Origin: Pegoplata infirma
Taxonomy: Eukaryota > Arthropoda > Insecta > Diptera > Anthomyiidae
Length of the DNA stretch: 64,000 nt
Direction of reading: 5' to 3'
Assembly (NCBI GenBank): GCA_963921195.1
Contig: OY992538.1
Coordinates: 3,720,001-3,784,000, forward strand
Of the stretch, positions 41,622-52,952 are shown piece by piece. The number at the start of each line of letters is the position of its first letter. Position 1 is the first letter of the stretch. Below the pieces are notes generated by a model. The model made no database searches and was not told where the DNA came from. It saw nothing but the letters and a program-made list of their open reading frames with translations. Both the position numbers and the translations under genes were made by a program.

Positions 41622-42947
41622 AAGTACACTTTTTGGTACTTTTTTACTTCCTGAAATAATAATCATAGAAACTTTTTATATTTCCTGATAAAAGTGGTTC
41701 TAGATTCTTAAAATTTGTAATGGAGGAAAACTTGGTAAAAAAACATTGTGGGAAAAATACATTTTGGGGGTAAAATGGCTAAAAATGTGTATTTTCGGTA
41801 CTTTTGATATTTTCTGACGTAATGATTCTAGAAACTTAAAATTAGGAATGTAAAATTCTTTTTGTACTTTTAATATTTGTTGAAACAATGATCCTAGAAA
41901 ATTGAAAAATCGAATGTAGGATTTTTCGGTGAAGAAAGAAACATTCTGGAATAGGTACTTTTTGGAAATTCCGTTTCTAACGGGGGTTAGAAAGTGTACT
42001 TTTGGTACTTTTTTTCTGTTCCTTTAGTAATGATCGTAGGAGCTTGAATTTTGGAATGTAGGAGCCTTCGGTGAAATAAAAACATTCTGCTAAAGTATTT
42101 TTAAAAAATTCTGTTTCTAAAGCTGTAAAAAAGTGTTTTTTGATACTTTTTATATTTCATGAAGTAATGATCCTAGGCACTGAAATTTTGAATGCTGGAA
42201 AAAGTTGTTTTTGGAAATTTCGTTTCTTAGGATCGCGACCGATCGTACAGGGGATAAAAAAGGGCAAATTTAGTTATTTTTCTATTTCTTGACATAATGG
42301 TTCATAAGCTTGATATTTTAAATATAGGATTACCTAGCACAAAAAAACAGTTTTTTGGAAAATTGAATTTTAAGGGTGAAAGGTGGCAAATGGTTACATT
42401 TAGCTATCAACTATTAAACTAAATGCCCCAGAAATAACACTCAAGAGAAGGACATATTTTAAAATTTAAAATTTTTGAATGGAACGAAAGAAGATGCAAT
42501 TGGAAATGAAATGGAGTAGAACGGGGAACGAAATGCAATAGAGTTGGGAACAATATGGAATGATACTTTTTACTCAAATTTTTCGTATTTAGTTTTTTTT
42601 ACTCCATATTTTTTCTCTCTATATGTTTTTCCACTCAAAATTATTTTTATTCCAATTTCTTTTTTCACTGAAATATTTATTCACTCAAAATCCCAAAACC
42701 CGTTATAAGGGCTCGAAAATTGTCAATATCTTTTTTCACAACGAGCATGATGGCGTACCAGCGAAGTTATTCAAATTTTATGGTTCAAATTATTCATTGA
42801 AATATTATTTTATGAAAGACTTAAACGTCCACAAGTAAATAAAACAAAGACTACGTAGGGAAATTTTTTTGAAATCGATAGAGTAATCCTGATCCTTCTA
42901 TTATCCGGTATTCAATACAACCGGTAACGAAGTACCGGGATGGTAAG
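41622..42947 (+). repeat. Decayed satellite units and Helitron 3' region
   Basis: Diverged 146-bp units (AAAAGTGTACTTTTGGTACT-like) continue to about 42410. From 42420 the sequence is AT-rich, with a less AT-rich CGAGCATGATGGCGTACCAG patch near 42743, ending in the 3' hairpin. No gene. Confidence 0.6.
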
Positions 42948-43170
42948 CTAGTAGAATATAATTGACTATTAACTGAATAAATTTGACATTAAAAGTTTTT
43001 CTGATGATTATGATAACTGGATTATATGAAACTAGTAAAAAACGAACCAGGATGTCTTAAAAATTTTTAGAAAAATAAATTTTTCTTTCACACCTTTCTC
43101 AATTCAAACCATATATGTATAACATGATTAAAAAATTATAATACTACATGAGAGACAACTAAGTAAAAAA

Positions 43171-44110
43171 ATTTCTGTAGAAAATGGAGTTCGCCAAGGC
43201 TGCGTTTTATCACCACTGCTTTTTAATTGTGTCCTCGATGTAGTAATGAAAAAGGCCACAAGTCATAGACGAGGCATAACGTGGGGTCTGCAAGGTCGCT
43301 TAGAGGATCTGGATTACGCAGATGACATCTGTTTGCTGACACATTCATTTTCTGATATGCAGTCAACGTTAACAACTATCTATGAAACCGCACTATCCGT
43401 AGGTCTAAAGATAAACATGGACAAAACAAAAACAATGCGCATGAATGTTAACAACGAGCAAAGGTTTACTCTACAATCCCATCAACTTGATGATGTGGAA
43501 TCTTTCTGCTACCTTGGTAGCATATTCGACAGGAGCGGTGGCTCTGGCGCAGATATCTCCAGCCGAATAAATAAAGCTCGTCAATCATTTGGGCAACTAA
43601 ATCCTGTGTGGAACTCGTCATAATACATGTCACGTCGTACAAAGCTAAGCATGTTTAATTCAAATGTAAAATCCACCTTGTTATATGGATGCGAGACTTG
43701 GAATGCAGCAACTCGAGACATACAAGCCATACAAGTTTTCATAAACAAAGGTCTACGCAAGATTCTGCGGGTATACTGGCCCTCAACAATTTCCAACACT
43801 CGACTGTGGTCAGAAACCAACCAACAACCGATTCAAAATGAAATCCGCAAGCGAAAATGGTCCTGGATAGGTCACACTTTGCGAAAACCACCAGAAGATA
43901 TAGCAAAACAAGCTTTAGAGTGGAAACCACAAGGCAGTCGCCGTTCAGGACGTCCATCGCATACCTGGAAACGCCAGATAACAATTGAGATGTCCAAACT
44001 AAATCTAAATTGGAATGAACTTAAACATCGAGCATCGGATCGAGAATATTGGAAGCAACTTGTTTTGGCCCTATGCTCCTTGTAGGAGTTTAAAGGAACT
44101 AATATATATA
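43171..44110 (+). pseudogene. LINE reverse transcriptase fragment (RTE-like)
   Basis: Coding starts abruptly near 43171 with VENGVRQGCVLSPLLFN and continues through LEDLDYADDICLL (catalytic YADD at 43315-43326), FCYLGSIF, a TAA stop at 43621-43623, then in the same frame TLLYGCETWNAATR, LRKILRVYWPSTISN, RKWSWIGHTLRKP and RRSGRPSHTWKR, ending at 44085. The order of RT palm, thumb and conserved C-terminal motifs fits RTE-like or related LINEs. TAA sits where CAA (Gln) would fit, so a single C-to-T change probably closed the frame. The 5' half with endonuclease is missing. The short 3' UTR ends in (AT) repeats near 44110. Confidence 0.85.
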
Positions 44111-44149
44111 TAAAAAATTATAATACATAATTATAATCCTTCTGACATA

Positions 44150-44504
44150 AAAAGGTTTAATTTGTTATATTAAAAATGCGAAAAAAATATGTAAAAAATG
44201 GCGTTTTTTCAGAGGGTGGTTTTGTTCTTTAAGAAGGAACTCTTTTATCCCGGATCCGATTTTGCTTATTTCCGAACTTAACCGGCCTATGACCATGAGA
44301 CATATTCGTGCTAATTTTCAGGAGACCAGCTTTTTATATTTTTGGACTGAATCGTGTTTTATACAGACGGACATTCATAGAATGTCTTAGAATCGATCAT
44401 AGATCAATAACATATATTCTTTGTGGGGTCCCCGACTTTTTATGCGTTGCAAACCGAATGACAAAGTAAGTATACCCCCCATACTGTGGTTGGAGGGTAT
44501 AAAA
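44150..44504 (-). mobile_element. Reversed mini-me 5' portion
   Basis: Reading on the minus strand it starts TATACCCTCCAACCACAGTA (near 44504), then CATTCGGTTTGCAACGCAT, GATCGATTCTAAGACATTCT and a single short GTCCGTCTG. The interior matches 59155-59405. The 3' half with the hairpin is absent. Confidence 0.65.
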
Positions 44505-44693
44505 AATTAGCTGTCAATACTTTTTTATTAGTTCACATATTTTGTTGAGGGCCTGATAGCAAACCCAAAACCTTAATGAAAAAATTAAAAAAGAATCACG
44601 TGTTATTTTCTCACAATGCTTAATATACATATATTTCGGGTGGCTCATACAAAAATCCTAAAGAAAATGTGCCAGGTATGAACTAGACTAATA

Positions 44694-45450
44694 TACACTT
44701 AAAAAAATATAGAATCAATTTTCGTCCAATGTAACGTGTCATCAATATGATGAAGAGGTGTCATCATTATGATGGTGCGTGTCATCAACAATTGAAATAC
44801 ATTTTTATTTAAAGGATAAACAAAATACATATATTCAGTTTTATTTTGATTTATTATTATATTTTTATTTTCTTAAAATTTCTTACAATTTTCTATTTTT
44901 AAAAAATGTACATATCTATTTGAACACCGAACCTCTTGTTTGTTTGGCTTAGCCTCTTGCAACTTTCGTATGCATATCAACAAATAATTACACTAAAAAT
45001 GCATTTCGTTTATTGTGTGCTATAACTTTCAGAGTTTGTATGCTCAGCCAAAAGCTGTTAGAGGGAAGAAGAGGGTTTTCGCATAAATCGAAAATTTTTA
45101 AGTATTTGTGCATAAAATTCTAGCTTGAAAGATTTTCCTCTTTAGGTGGCTCAATTTTTTTTATTGTTTCTATTTGTTTAATATATTTATTAAACTGATT
45201 TAATTATTTTACTACTACTACTACTATTATTTTATTTATTAAAAACAATTTAACAGGCATATAGATGACATTTTTTTACGACGTAATGAAATGTATCATT
45301 ACTTGTTTCTTCAATTTTGATGACATTTTTTCATATTGAAGTAACTTTTCTTCAATATTATAAAACAATATTGAAGAAAAGTTTCATCCATATGAAGAAA
45401 TCTGTCATCAAAGTTTTATCAATGTGATGAAGAATTTTTTTTTGAGTGTA
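44694..45450. mobile_element. Word-array MITE with TCATCAATATGATGA words
   Basis: TA-flanked element at 44696-45448 with ends CACTTAAAAAAATA and the mirror of CACTCAAAAAAAAAT. Self-complementary TCATCAATATGATGAA-like words are clustered near both ends. The middle is AT-rich with (CTA)n at about 45213-45226. Confidence 0.75.
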
Positions 45451-45755
45451 GTTGATCATAAAACAACTTACAAAGTAGTTGTTTCAACTGTCATATTCAG
45501 TTCATTTTACTTCCATAATTTTCTGAGTGCAATTTTGTTTGTAGGGTTTTTACGTGGTCTTTGGTTACCTGATTAAATCTAAAATTTCATCCGATATTTA
45601 CTTTTCCATTCTGGACCCATTTTTCGGCAAATAATTGTGTAGGGTGTTACATTTTCAGTCTTGACCGACCATAATTTTCTTACTTAATTTTTTCCGAAAT
45701 TTTTGTTTGCGATTGCCGACATACATATTTTTAAGCATAATTGTTTTGTTGTAAT
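45451..45755. other. Unassigned stretch
   Basis: No gene seen. Contains GTTGTTTCAACTG-type words near 45474. Confidence 0.35.
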
Positions 45756-45759
45756 AAAC

Positions 45760-46880
45760 AGGGTTGGCAACTGAAACGAATAACGGTATTTGTATTACAT
45801 ATTTTTATATCGGTAACGGTAAAGGTATTTTCGATAAACCGTTACCGAAATATCGTTACCGGTACGTACCGGTATTATGAATAAAATTTCCCGAAAATGT
45901 TAAAAAAATGTCACAAATTTGTAAAAACACTTAAAAAATTACAAATTTATTTAATAAAATTGAAAAACTGTTAAATTTAGTTCTTTTTCAACACATAATT
46001 ATACAGTAGCAGTTAATACTATTAATGAACTCAGAATTTAATTAAAATATTTACGCAATTCTTCTGATCTTTTTAGGGAAATTGCGAATTCGTTTAGTTA
46101 ATTGCGAATGTTATCATTGGTTGTACCGATTTCCTCATTGTTTTTGTTCAAATAACAATACGATTTGCAATGAACAACATTTTTTTTTAAGTACATTCAA
46201 AATATTTTATTTTGTTTTTTATCTGCAAAAATTTTTAAAATATGTAAAATTAAAACCCCCCAAAAAAAACTTTTCTAAGTATTGGAAAAAGTCTCGTAAT
46301 CCCATTTTACCAATATTTTACAGTTTTCCTTTTGTTTAGCAAAAAATTTTTGACCAAAGTTTACATTTTTTGTAATTTTACAATTATTTTTGTAATTTTA
46401 CAAATTTCCAAGTTTTTTTTACATAAAAATCTAGTAAATTCACGAGAATTCCTTTCAAGTTTTATTGCGCTGAAAAAGTTGTAAATTTAGATTTTTATTG
46501 TTAAAAAGCTTGCAAAATTACCAAAAATCTTGTAATTTTTACCAGGAATTCTTGAAGATAGGCGGTAACAAAAAATCTAGTAAAGTCACGAAACCTCCTT
46601 GTAAGTTTTACAGCGTCAAAAAAATTTTAAATTAACAATATGTTTGTTTAAAAGCTTGAAAAATTACAAAATTATTGGTAAAAAGCTTGTAAAATTACAA
46701 GGAGTTCTTGTCAAATAGGAGGTAGCAAAAAAAAAAAGTTACGAACTTTTCTTGTCATTTTACAAGGTTTTTTTAAGTGAACAACCGGAGCAAAACCGAT
46801 ATAATACGTAAAAATCAAAATAAACAGAATGTTTTTTCATCGGTAACGGTATTTAAAATTTATTTCAGTATTGGTAACGG
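45760..46880. mobile_element. GGTAACGGT word element with nested ACAAG array
   Basis: The left end has CAGGGTTGGCAACTGAAACG, then ATCGGTAACGGTAAAGGTAT and ACCGGTACGTACCGGTA. The right side near 46840-46880 has CATCGGTAACGGTATT and GGTAACGGTAG. The tip is hAT-like (CAGGGTTGGCA), but I could not find a matching right tip. A block of TTGTAATTTTACAAG words (about 46340-46790) lies between. Confidence 0.5.
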
Positions 46881-47434
46881 TAGTCATATGTTTTCTCTGT
46901 GTGCGATTTTTTTTAATGAAATTAAAATCTAAATTGAATTTGAATAGTAACCGTTCTCTGATTTATTTGATATTAGTACGTCGTTGTAAACCTTGTAAAT
47001 CCGAAAGTTTTTCATTATCATAAAATAGCATCGCTAGATCCTAGTCCAACGTTACCAACGTTACCCGGCGCTTATCTGATTTTATATGTATTTTAAATGC
47101 ATTTTTTCAATTGTAATTCGAAAACGAATATTAATTTAAATTGATTGTGTTTACTTTTCAACAGTAATTTTAATAATACCTAGTACGCTATTGAAAAGAC
47201 TGTTCTCTTCGTTTTATTTCCTCCGTTAAATGCGTATTTCTGTAGTTCATTCGTTTCAATGTCTGGATTTCATTTTATAAAACATAACGAGGCGTTTTTG
47301 TGTGTTTCATAATTTTTTGTTTAATAAAAAGTTTAGAGTAGCCAAAAATTTGTTAAAAGTTTACAAATTGTTAATTTGTTTCACAAACAGTTAGGAAATC
47401 AATAACTGAGTAATTTTGTTAAGCTCACTTTATA
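46881..47434. other. Unassigned stretch, no gene seen
   Basis: Includes CCAACGTTACCAACGTTACC at about 47047. No coding region. Confidence 0.4.
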
Positions 47435-48375
47435 TACAGTGAGCGTCAAAAGAAAGTGTACAGGTCTAAAATAGATGTAATTCCTTAACGAAAAAGTTGA
47501 CAATAAACCCCATTATTATTATCAATCGACTATCATTTAAAAACATGTTAAAAAGGAATTTTCCAAGCTTTAATTTAAGCTTCATAGCGTCCAGATTAAG
47601 CAAATATTAAACGAGATACGAGGGTCGAGCTGGAAAATGAAATTATCTGTAGACATTTTTTAGAAAAATTGTAAAAATATTTCTAATTGTAAGTTGATTT
47701 TTTTTCAAGTTCAAAAATTAAAAATTTAAAAAATAGCACAATGGTTTAAATTCAGTTATCAACTCATTTTTCGAATAACACAAACAAAAACCAAAATTTT
47801 TATAATGCAGCAAAAAAATATGAATTTTTTTGACCTCCAATTCTTTTGACCAGCAATTTTTTGTAAAAAAGAAAAGTTTTAATTATTTTCATATCTCTTT
47901 AGGTACTATACACTTTGGTGTACTTAAATTAGTAAACAATGAAATCTTTTCTTTGTTTACAAAAAATTGGTGGTCAAAAGAATTGTAGGCCAAAAAAATG
48001 AATATTTTTTTACTGCATTAAAAAATTGGTTTGGTTTTTGTTTGGGTCGTTGGAAAAATGAGTTGATAACTGTATTTAAACTGTTGTACTATTTTTTAAA
48101 TTTTTAATATTTGAACTTGAAAAACATCAAATTAGAAATATTTTTTAAAAATGTTCTAAAAAACATCTACAAAAATTTTCAACTTCCAGCGCGACCCCCG
48201 TATCTCATTTAAAATTTGCTCAATCTGAACGCTATTAAGCTTAAATTAAAGCTTCCTTTATATCGTGTTTTTAAATGATAGTCGATTGGTAATAATAATG
48301 GGTTTTATTGTCATCTTCTCGTTAACGAATTACGTCAATTTAAGACCTGTACACTTTCTTTTGACGCTCACAGTA
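47435..48375. mobile_element. Tc1/mariner-like palindromic element
   Basis: The element at 47437-48373 is TA-flanked, with ends CAGTGAGCGTCAAAAGAAAG and the mirror of CTGTGAGCGTCAAAAGAAAG. Almost all of it is one imperfect palindrome: arms of about 400-430 bp around a spacer of about 100 bp near 47845-47945. The tip and TA target fit Tc1/mariner. No transposase is left. A diverged relative is at about 54050-54620. Confidence 0.85.
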
Positions 48376-49071
48376 TTATTACTATAAGTTAATAGTATTG
48401 AGTAAACTTTTAATGAAAAACAAGTAAGAAAATTACAGTAGGTCAATACAAACCATATAATACCCTACTCCTGGGACCCAAGTCCAAACATGGGACAATT
48501 CGAAATTTTTTTATTAAATCTTTATTTAGAATAAAAAATGTACACAAATCAAATTTTAGTAAAATCGAATTGTGTTTGTGGCCAATAGACCGATTTAACT
48601 GAATATCAGTCGAAATTTTTATAAGGGACTAACAATAAATCCTAAAATGTTCGATTATAATTACACAGTGATGCAAAATCTAAATTTCTGATTTGGAATG
48701 CCGTGCCCCTGGGGGTTAAAGTACAAACCAAACATTTTTTTTTTTCAGGGCTAAATTTTAACCCCCAGCGTCACAGGTTAAAATTGTACGATTTGGCTTA
48801 AAACTTAAATATGGAGTTTTTAGATCAAAACGAACCACAATTTGCCCGGCACTCGACGAAATTCGACAAAAGTAATTTTTTGTGATAATACATAAAATGT
48901 GAAAAAAGGTGCATTTTTTTGTGTTTTTTTGATACATTTTAGTACACGATAAAGATGTCACAGTTAGGAATAATTTTTTTTTGTGGATATGCATGTGCAG
49001 TCTCAATCCACAACATTTTTTCTAATTTTCTTTTGCCACAATAACTTTATTCGGCCCACTCCAATATAAAG
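48376..49071. other. AT-rich stretch with small repeat piece
   Basis: 48390-48421 resembles 52985-53015 (ATAGTATTGAGTAAA). 48474-48535 matches 5565-5640. Otherwise nothing supported. Confidence 0.4.
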
Positions 49072-49329
49072 TACTGCTCAAAATTATAGCGCACTTTAAA
49101 ATATTTTTTACAACTTATTGTTTCTATTCAAAATATCAAAAAAAAGTCAAGTTTTTTTGTGTCAATTAAACATTTTTATTCAAAATTATTTAATTAAAGT
49201 CACAATTCAGTTTTAAATAACAAAATAAAAATATCAGAGGTGGTTTTATAAAAAAAGTCTTAAATAGACTGTTCATAATTATAGCGCACTAAAAAAAATT
49301 AATTCATTAAATGAAAAGTTGATCAAAAT

Positions 49330-49860
49330 TTAAACACAGCCTGATGAAAGACTTGTTCCTTTAGCTTTCAAAATACATTTACTCCTATTTGAAATAGATT
49401 TGACCGATTTGGAGCAGTCATTTATGGTTGATTTAGACCAGATATCCTTCGTAGCGCTGATCAATTCACTTTTATAGTTATTTGGTAGATTTAAGGGGCC
49501 CGATCGGTAGTAGAGCAAAGGTTTTCAATTGGGTTAATGTCTGGTGACTGTTTTAATATCTTTTGGCCAATATAATTGGGGAAAATTGTTGTTTCTGAAC
49601 CAGTCCATTAAGAATTTCGCGTTATGACAGGGGGCATTATCACTTTAAATGCAGGCCTGGGTCGATTTAGACCCAAATATTTGATCAAAATATGAAGAAA
49701 ATACTTCAGAAATTCAATCGATATATCTTCTAACAGTTGAAAGTCCTTCTTAAAAGAGTAATTAGCCGGCGCCATGGGCTGTAAAACATTTGCATACGCT
49801 AACAGAACACCACCACGTTGTGCGTTTGGCTGGAACCATTATGGTTGATCCTTATCCTGC
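49330..49860 (-). pseudogene. Tc1-like transposase remnant (left arm)
   Basis: On the minus strand, near 49645-49560, the frame reads SDNAPCHNAKFLMDWFRNNN then FPQLYWPKDIK. One base over, SPDINPIEN follows at about 49555-49525. DNAPCH carries the second catalytic Asp of Tc1/mariner DDE transposases, and SPDxNPIEN carries the conserved stretch just before the third acidic residue. A frameshift lies between the two blocks. The upstream catalytic domain is fragmentary near 49840 and the DNA-binding domain is missing. It encodes no working enzyme. Confidence 0.8.
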
Positions 49861-49974
49861 ATTGTACATCGAACAAATGATGGATTTTAACCATTTATTA
49901 CTTCATTATAAAAATTTATTCATGACGAATAACTGATAAGTTGATCTTTTTTTATTTTTTCAATGTACAATGCA

Positions 49975-50470
49975 AGATAAGGATCAATCATAATGGTTCC
50001 AGCCAAGCACACAACGTGGTGGTGGTATGCAAATGTTTTACAGCCCATGGTACCGCCTTATTACTCTTTTGAGAAGGACTTTTAAATGCTAGCAGCTATA
50101 TCAATTCAATTTCCGAAGAATTTCCATCATATTTTGATCAAATATTTGGGTCTGAATCGACCCAGGCCTGCATTCAAAGTGACAAAGCCCCCTGTCATAA
50201 GGCGAAATTCTCGATGGACTGGTTCGGAAACAACAGTTTTCCCCAATTATATTGGACAAAAGATATTAAAATAGTCACCAGACATTAACCCAATTGAAAA
50301 CATTGGGTATCCTAGCGAACGTGCCCCTTAAATCTACCAAATAACTATAAAAGTGAATTGATCAGCGCTATGAAGGATATCTAATCGAAAGCAACCATAA
50401 ATGACTGCTCCAAATCGGTCAAATCGATTTCAAATAGGATTAAATGTATTTTTAAAAGCTGAAGGAACAA
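49975..50470 (+). pseudogene. Tc1-like transposase remnant (right arm)
   Basis: Mirror copy of the left-arm remnant. The plus strand reads MVPAKHTTWWWYANV near 50000, IQSDKAPCHKAKFSMDWFGN at about 50173-50232, and after a frameshift SPDINPIENIG at 50275-50307. It differs from the left arm at several positions (K for N next to the catalytic Asp, further stops), so the arms have evolved separately after the inversion. Dead copy. Confidence 0.8.
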
Positions 50471-50752
50471 GTTTTTCATCAGGCTGTGTTTGAAATTTGA
50501 TCAAATTTTCATTTAATGACTTGATTTTTTTTAGTGCGCTATAATTATGAACAGTCCATTTTAAGACTTTTTTTATAAAACCACCTCTGATATTTTTATT
50601 TTGTTATTTAAAACTGAATTGTGACTTTAATTAAATAAATTTGAATAAAAATGTTTAATTGACACAAAAAAACTTGAAATTTTTTTGATTTTTTGAATAG
50701 AAACAATAAGTTGTAAAAAATAATTTAAAGTGCGCTATAATTTTGAGCAGTA

Positions 50753-51180
50753 CTTTATGTGTAAATACTTTATTTTAAAAGCCATTAAAAATATTCGTTC
50801 AAGTGTTAATCCATTAGATTAATAACAAAAAAAATTATAATACTTTAACAAATAACGGCTGTTTTTATGGTGCTGAAAAACAAGTCCTAAATATTTATAA
50901 AACAGATTAACACTCATGTTTTTACAAATAATTAATTTAATCCAATTATAATTGGATGGTAATGAAAAAAAAAAAAACTTAATATCAAAAGTAAAAATAA
51001 TTGGTGAAAAAAGTTTTTGCAAACTTAATAAAAACAAAAAATAAATAAATTTTATATCAGAGATATAAAATTTTTAAATTACTAAATGTATGCAGAAAAA
51101 AATCTTTTTTTTTTATTATTCGTGGAATTCATTTGTTGATATAATATTCGAAAAATGTGTTATTTCTTTTTGTTTCAATT
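50753..51180. other. AT-rich stretch, no gene seen
   Basis: Nothing supported. Confidence 0.4.
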
Positions 51181-51850
51181 TTTTGTCTGCATTTAAAAAA
51201 AACTTGTAAAATTACAAGAAAAGTTTGTAATATTTATTTTTTTTTTTTGCTACCTCCTATTTTACGAGAATTTCTAGTAGAAAATATGAGCGTTTTTATA
51301 ATTTTTACAAGATTTTTACCAATAAAATTGTAAATTTACAGATTTTTTGCTGCAATAAAACTTACAAGTTTTCATGACTTTACTAGAATTTTTGCTAGCT
51401 GCTATTTTACGAGGATTGTAGTTGATTAACAAAAAAAAACTGTACGAGGATTTATGTTGTTTTACAAAAAAAAAATTAAATTTTCTAACATAAGTCCCAA
51501 AAACATTTGTTTTTGGAGTAAAGAATTATTAAAAATTATTTTAAAAAAAATGTTGATAAAAGTCCTAAAAATTTTTTTTTTGGAAAATTTTCCAAGTCGC
51601 GGACAAATTTTTTTTTTTTTTTTTCTTAATAAACACGATTTAAAAAAAAAATTTGACAAAATTTTGAAAAATTTTCCAAGTTCTAAAATTTCTTTTAAAA
51701 TTTTCTAAGTCCCGCACAAAAAAAATTTATTAAAAATGCTTTTAATGGTTTACCATTTTTTCAGCAATTTTTTTGTAGATTAAAAACAATCACTACCAAA
51801 AATTGGTAAATTTAAACAATTTTTTTTTGTAAATTTTAAATTTTTTATAA
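51181..51850. repeat. ACTTGTAAAATTACAAG word region
   Basis: 51205-51450 repeats ACTTGTAAAATTACAAG, TTACAAG and CTTGTAA-like words, as at 46340-46790 and 22481-22549. It is probably another word-array MITE, with unclear ends. 51450-51840 is homopolymer-rich, and the frames there are low-complexity. Confidence 0.5.
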
Positions 51851-52952
51851 TGAGTAAGGTTAGGTTAGGTTAGGGTGGCGGTGCCAGATGGGCACTCCGC
51901 ATAGACCAATTGGTCCATAGCGATACCACAAAACTTTTTCCGCTTATCGATGTAAACTAAATACATTGACCTTCATTGCGAATTGTTTCAAGCTTTTCAG
52001 GTCTATCCTCGTAATTTCCTCCAAAGTCTCGAACTGTGAACTTCCTATAATTGATAGTCGAGTTCGTGCCAAAGCCGGGCAGTGACACAGGATGTGTTCA
52101 ATGGTCTCTTCGACGTCTGGTGTCTCGCACCTTTTACAGTTTGCGTCCGTAATAAGATTCATGTTCTTGGCATGTTTTCCGACAAGACAGTGTCCCGTTA
52201 TTAAACCTGTCAACATACGACATTCTATTCTCGTAAGTGTAAGTAAGAATTTAGTTCTTCCTAAATCATAGCGTGGCCATAAAATTCTGCTTATACGACT
52301 TGTCCCAAGTTCCTTCCATCTTCGATTTGCTTTGGCGACAGTTAGGGTATTTCGTTTTAGTTTGAAATGCTGGAGTGGCGGTGAAAGCATTATGGTGGTA
52401 CCTATGCCATCTGCTCCAAGTTTCGCGAGTTCATCTGCTTTCTCGTTTCCTTCTATTCCTTCGTGCCCTGGTACCCATAATAAGGTAACTTCATTATTTA
52501 AGCAAAGTTGTTTTAAATTCTCGTAACACTTTAAAACCGTTTTCGATTTAATTTGGTAGCTCAAGAGTGCCTTTAGAGCAGCTTGACTATCCACGTAGAA
52601 ATTAAGGGTGGCACCTTTTTCCTTTGCCATATATTCCACAGCTTTTGATATAGCAGCTATCTCAGCCTGAAAGATACTCGAGTCCACGGGTAATTTAAAA
52701 GATAAGTGTTGGTCAAGTTCCAGTATCGTGAAACCAGCTCCAACACCATGCGATTGCTTCGATCCATCAGTAAAGATATTTATTGAGTTCGCAGGAGGGC
52801 CCTGCCAGGTCGACCAGAATTCTCGATCCGGAAATCTAACTTCATATTTCCGGTCGAAAAATAGTTTGGGCACTGTGTAATCAGAGTCAATACGGTCCAT
52901 ATTAGCAATGTTACTGTGTCCAAAGTTGCGATACTTGAACCAATTTGAGTAA
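51851..52952 (-). mobile_element. 5'-truncated LINE, RNase H end
   Basis: Minus-strand LINE 3' portion at about 51858-52945, flanked by a possible 7-bp duplication TGAGTAA (51851-51857, 52946-52952). The 3' tail on the minus strand is CCTAACCTAACCTAACC-like, that is, three TTAGG-type units on the plus strand at 51858-51876. It inserted into a TGAGTAAT..ATTACTCA word array that continues to the right. Confidence 0.7.
51944..52940 (-). CDS. LINE RNase H and Cys/His tail, partial
   Basis: An uninterrupted minus-strand frame of 318 codons from an ATG at 52900. In-frame residues before it (RNFGHSNIAN) show that the true start lies upstream and is lost at about 52940. An RNase H domain spans about residues 38-165: IFTDGSK with Asp45, FQAEIAAI with Glu80, FYVDSQAAL with Asp104 and WVPGHEGIEGNEKADELAK with Asp156. 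All four catalytic acids are present. The tail has VGKHAKNMNL and CKRCETPDVEETIEHILCHC, a Cys/His motif. A reverse transcriptase normally precedes this in I-, Loa- or R1-related LINEs and is missing here. With no frame damage in 318 codons, the insertion may be recent. Confidence 0.85.

Larger units (their letters stand above)
38852..42951 (+). mobile_element. Helitron-like element with satellites
   Basis: The 5' end reads A then TCTATATATA; the 3' end is hairpin CCGGTA-ACGAAG-TACCGG (42921-42938), nine bases, then CTAG followed by T (42948-42952). TC start, hairpin near the 3' end, CTRR end and A/T target are the Helitron rules. No Rep/helicase gene is present, so it is non-autonomous. Near its 5' tip a 1.27-kb TIR element is inserted; beyond it are a TGAC microsatellite, a 146-bp tandem array, a 16-bp array and decayed units. 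Confidence 0.6.
49072..50752. mobile_element. Tc1-like foldback, transposase in both arms
   Basis: The element at 49074-50750 is TA-flanked, with ends CTGCTCAAAATTATAGCGCA and its mirror. The whole element is a palindrome with arms of about 810 bp and a spacer at about 49885-49965. Each arm holds a decayed Tc1/mariner transposase C-terminal half, pointing outward from the centre. Inverted duplication of a deleted Tc1 copy would give this structure. Confidence 0.9.

Noticed and set aside
51855..51880. Telomere or subtelomere position from TTAGG units
   Set aside because: Only three units, placed precisely at the 3' end of a LINE; flies generally lack TTAGG telomeres.
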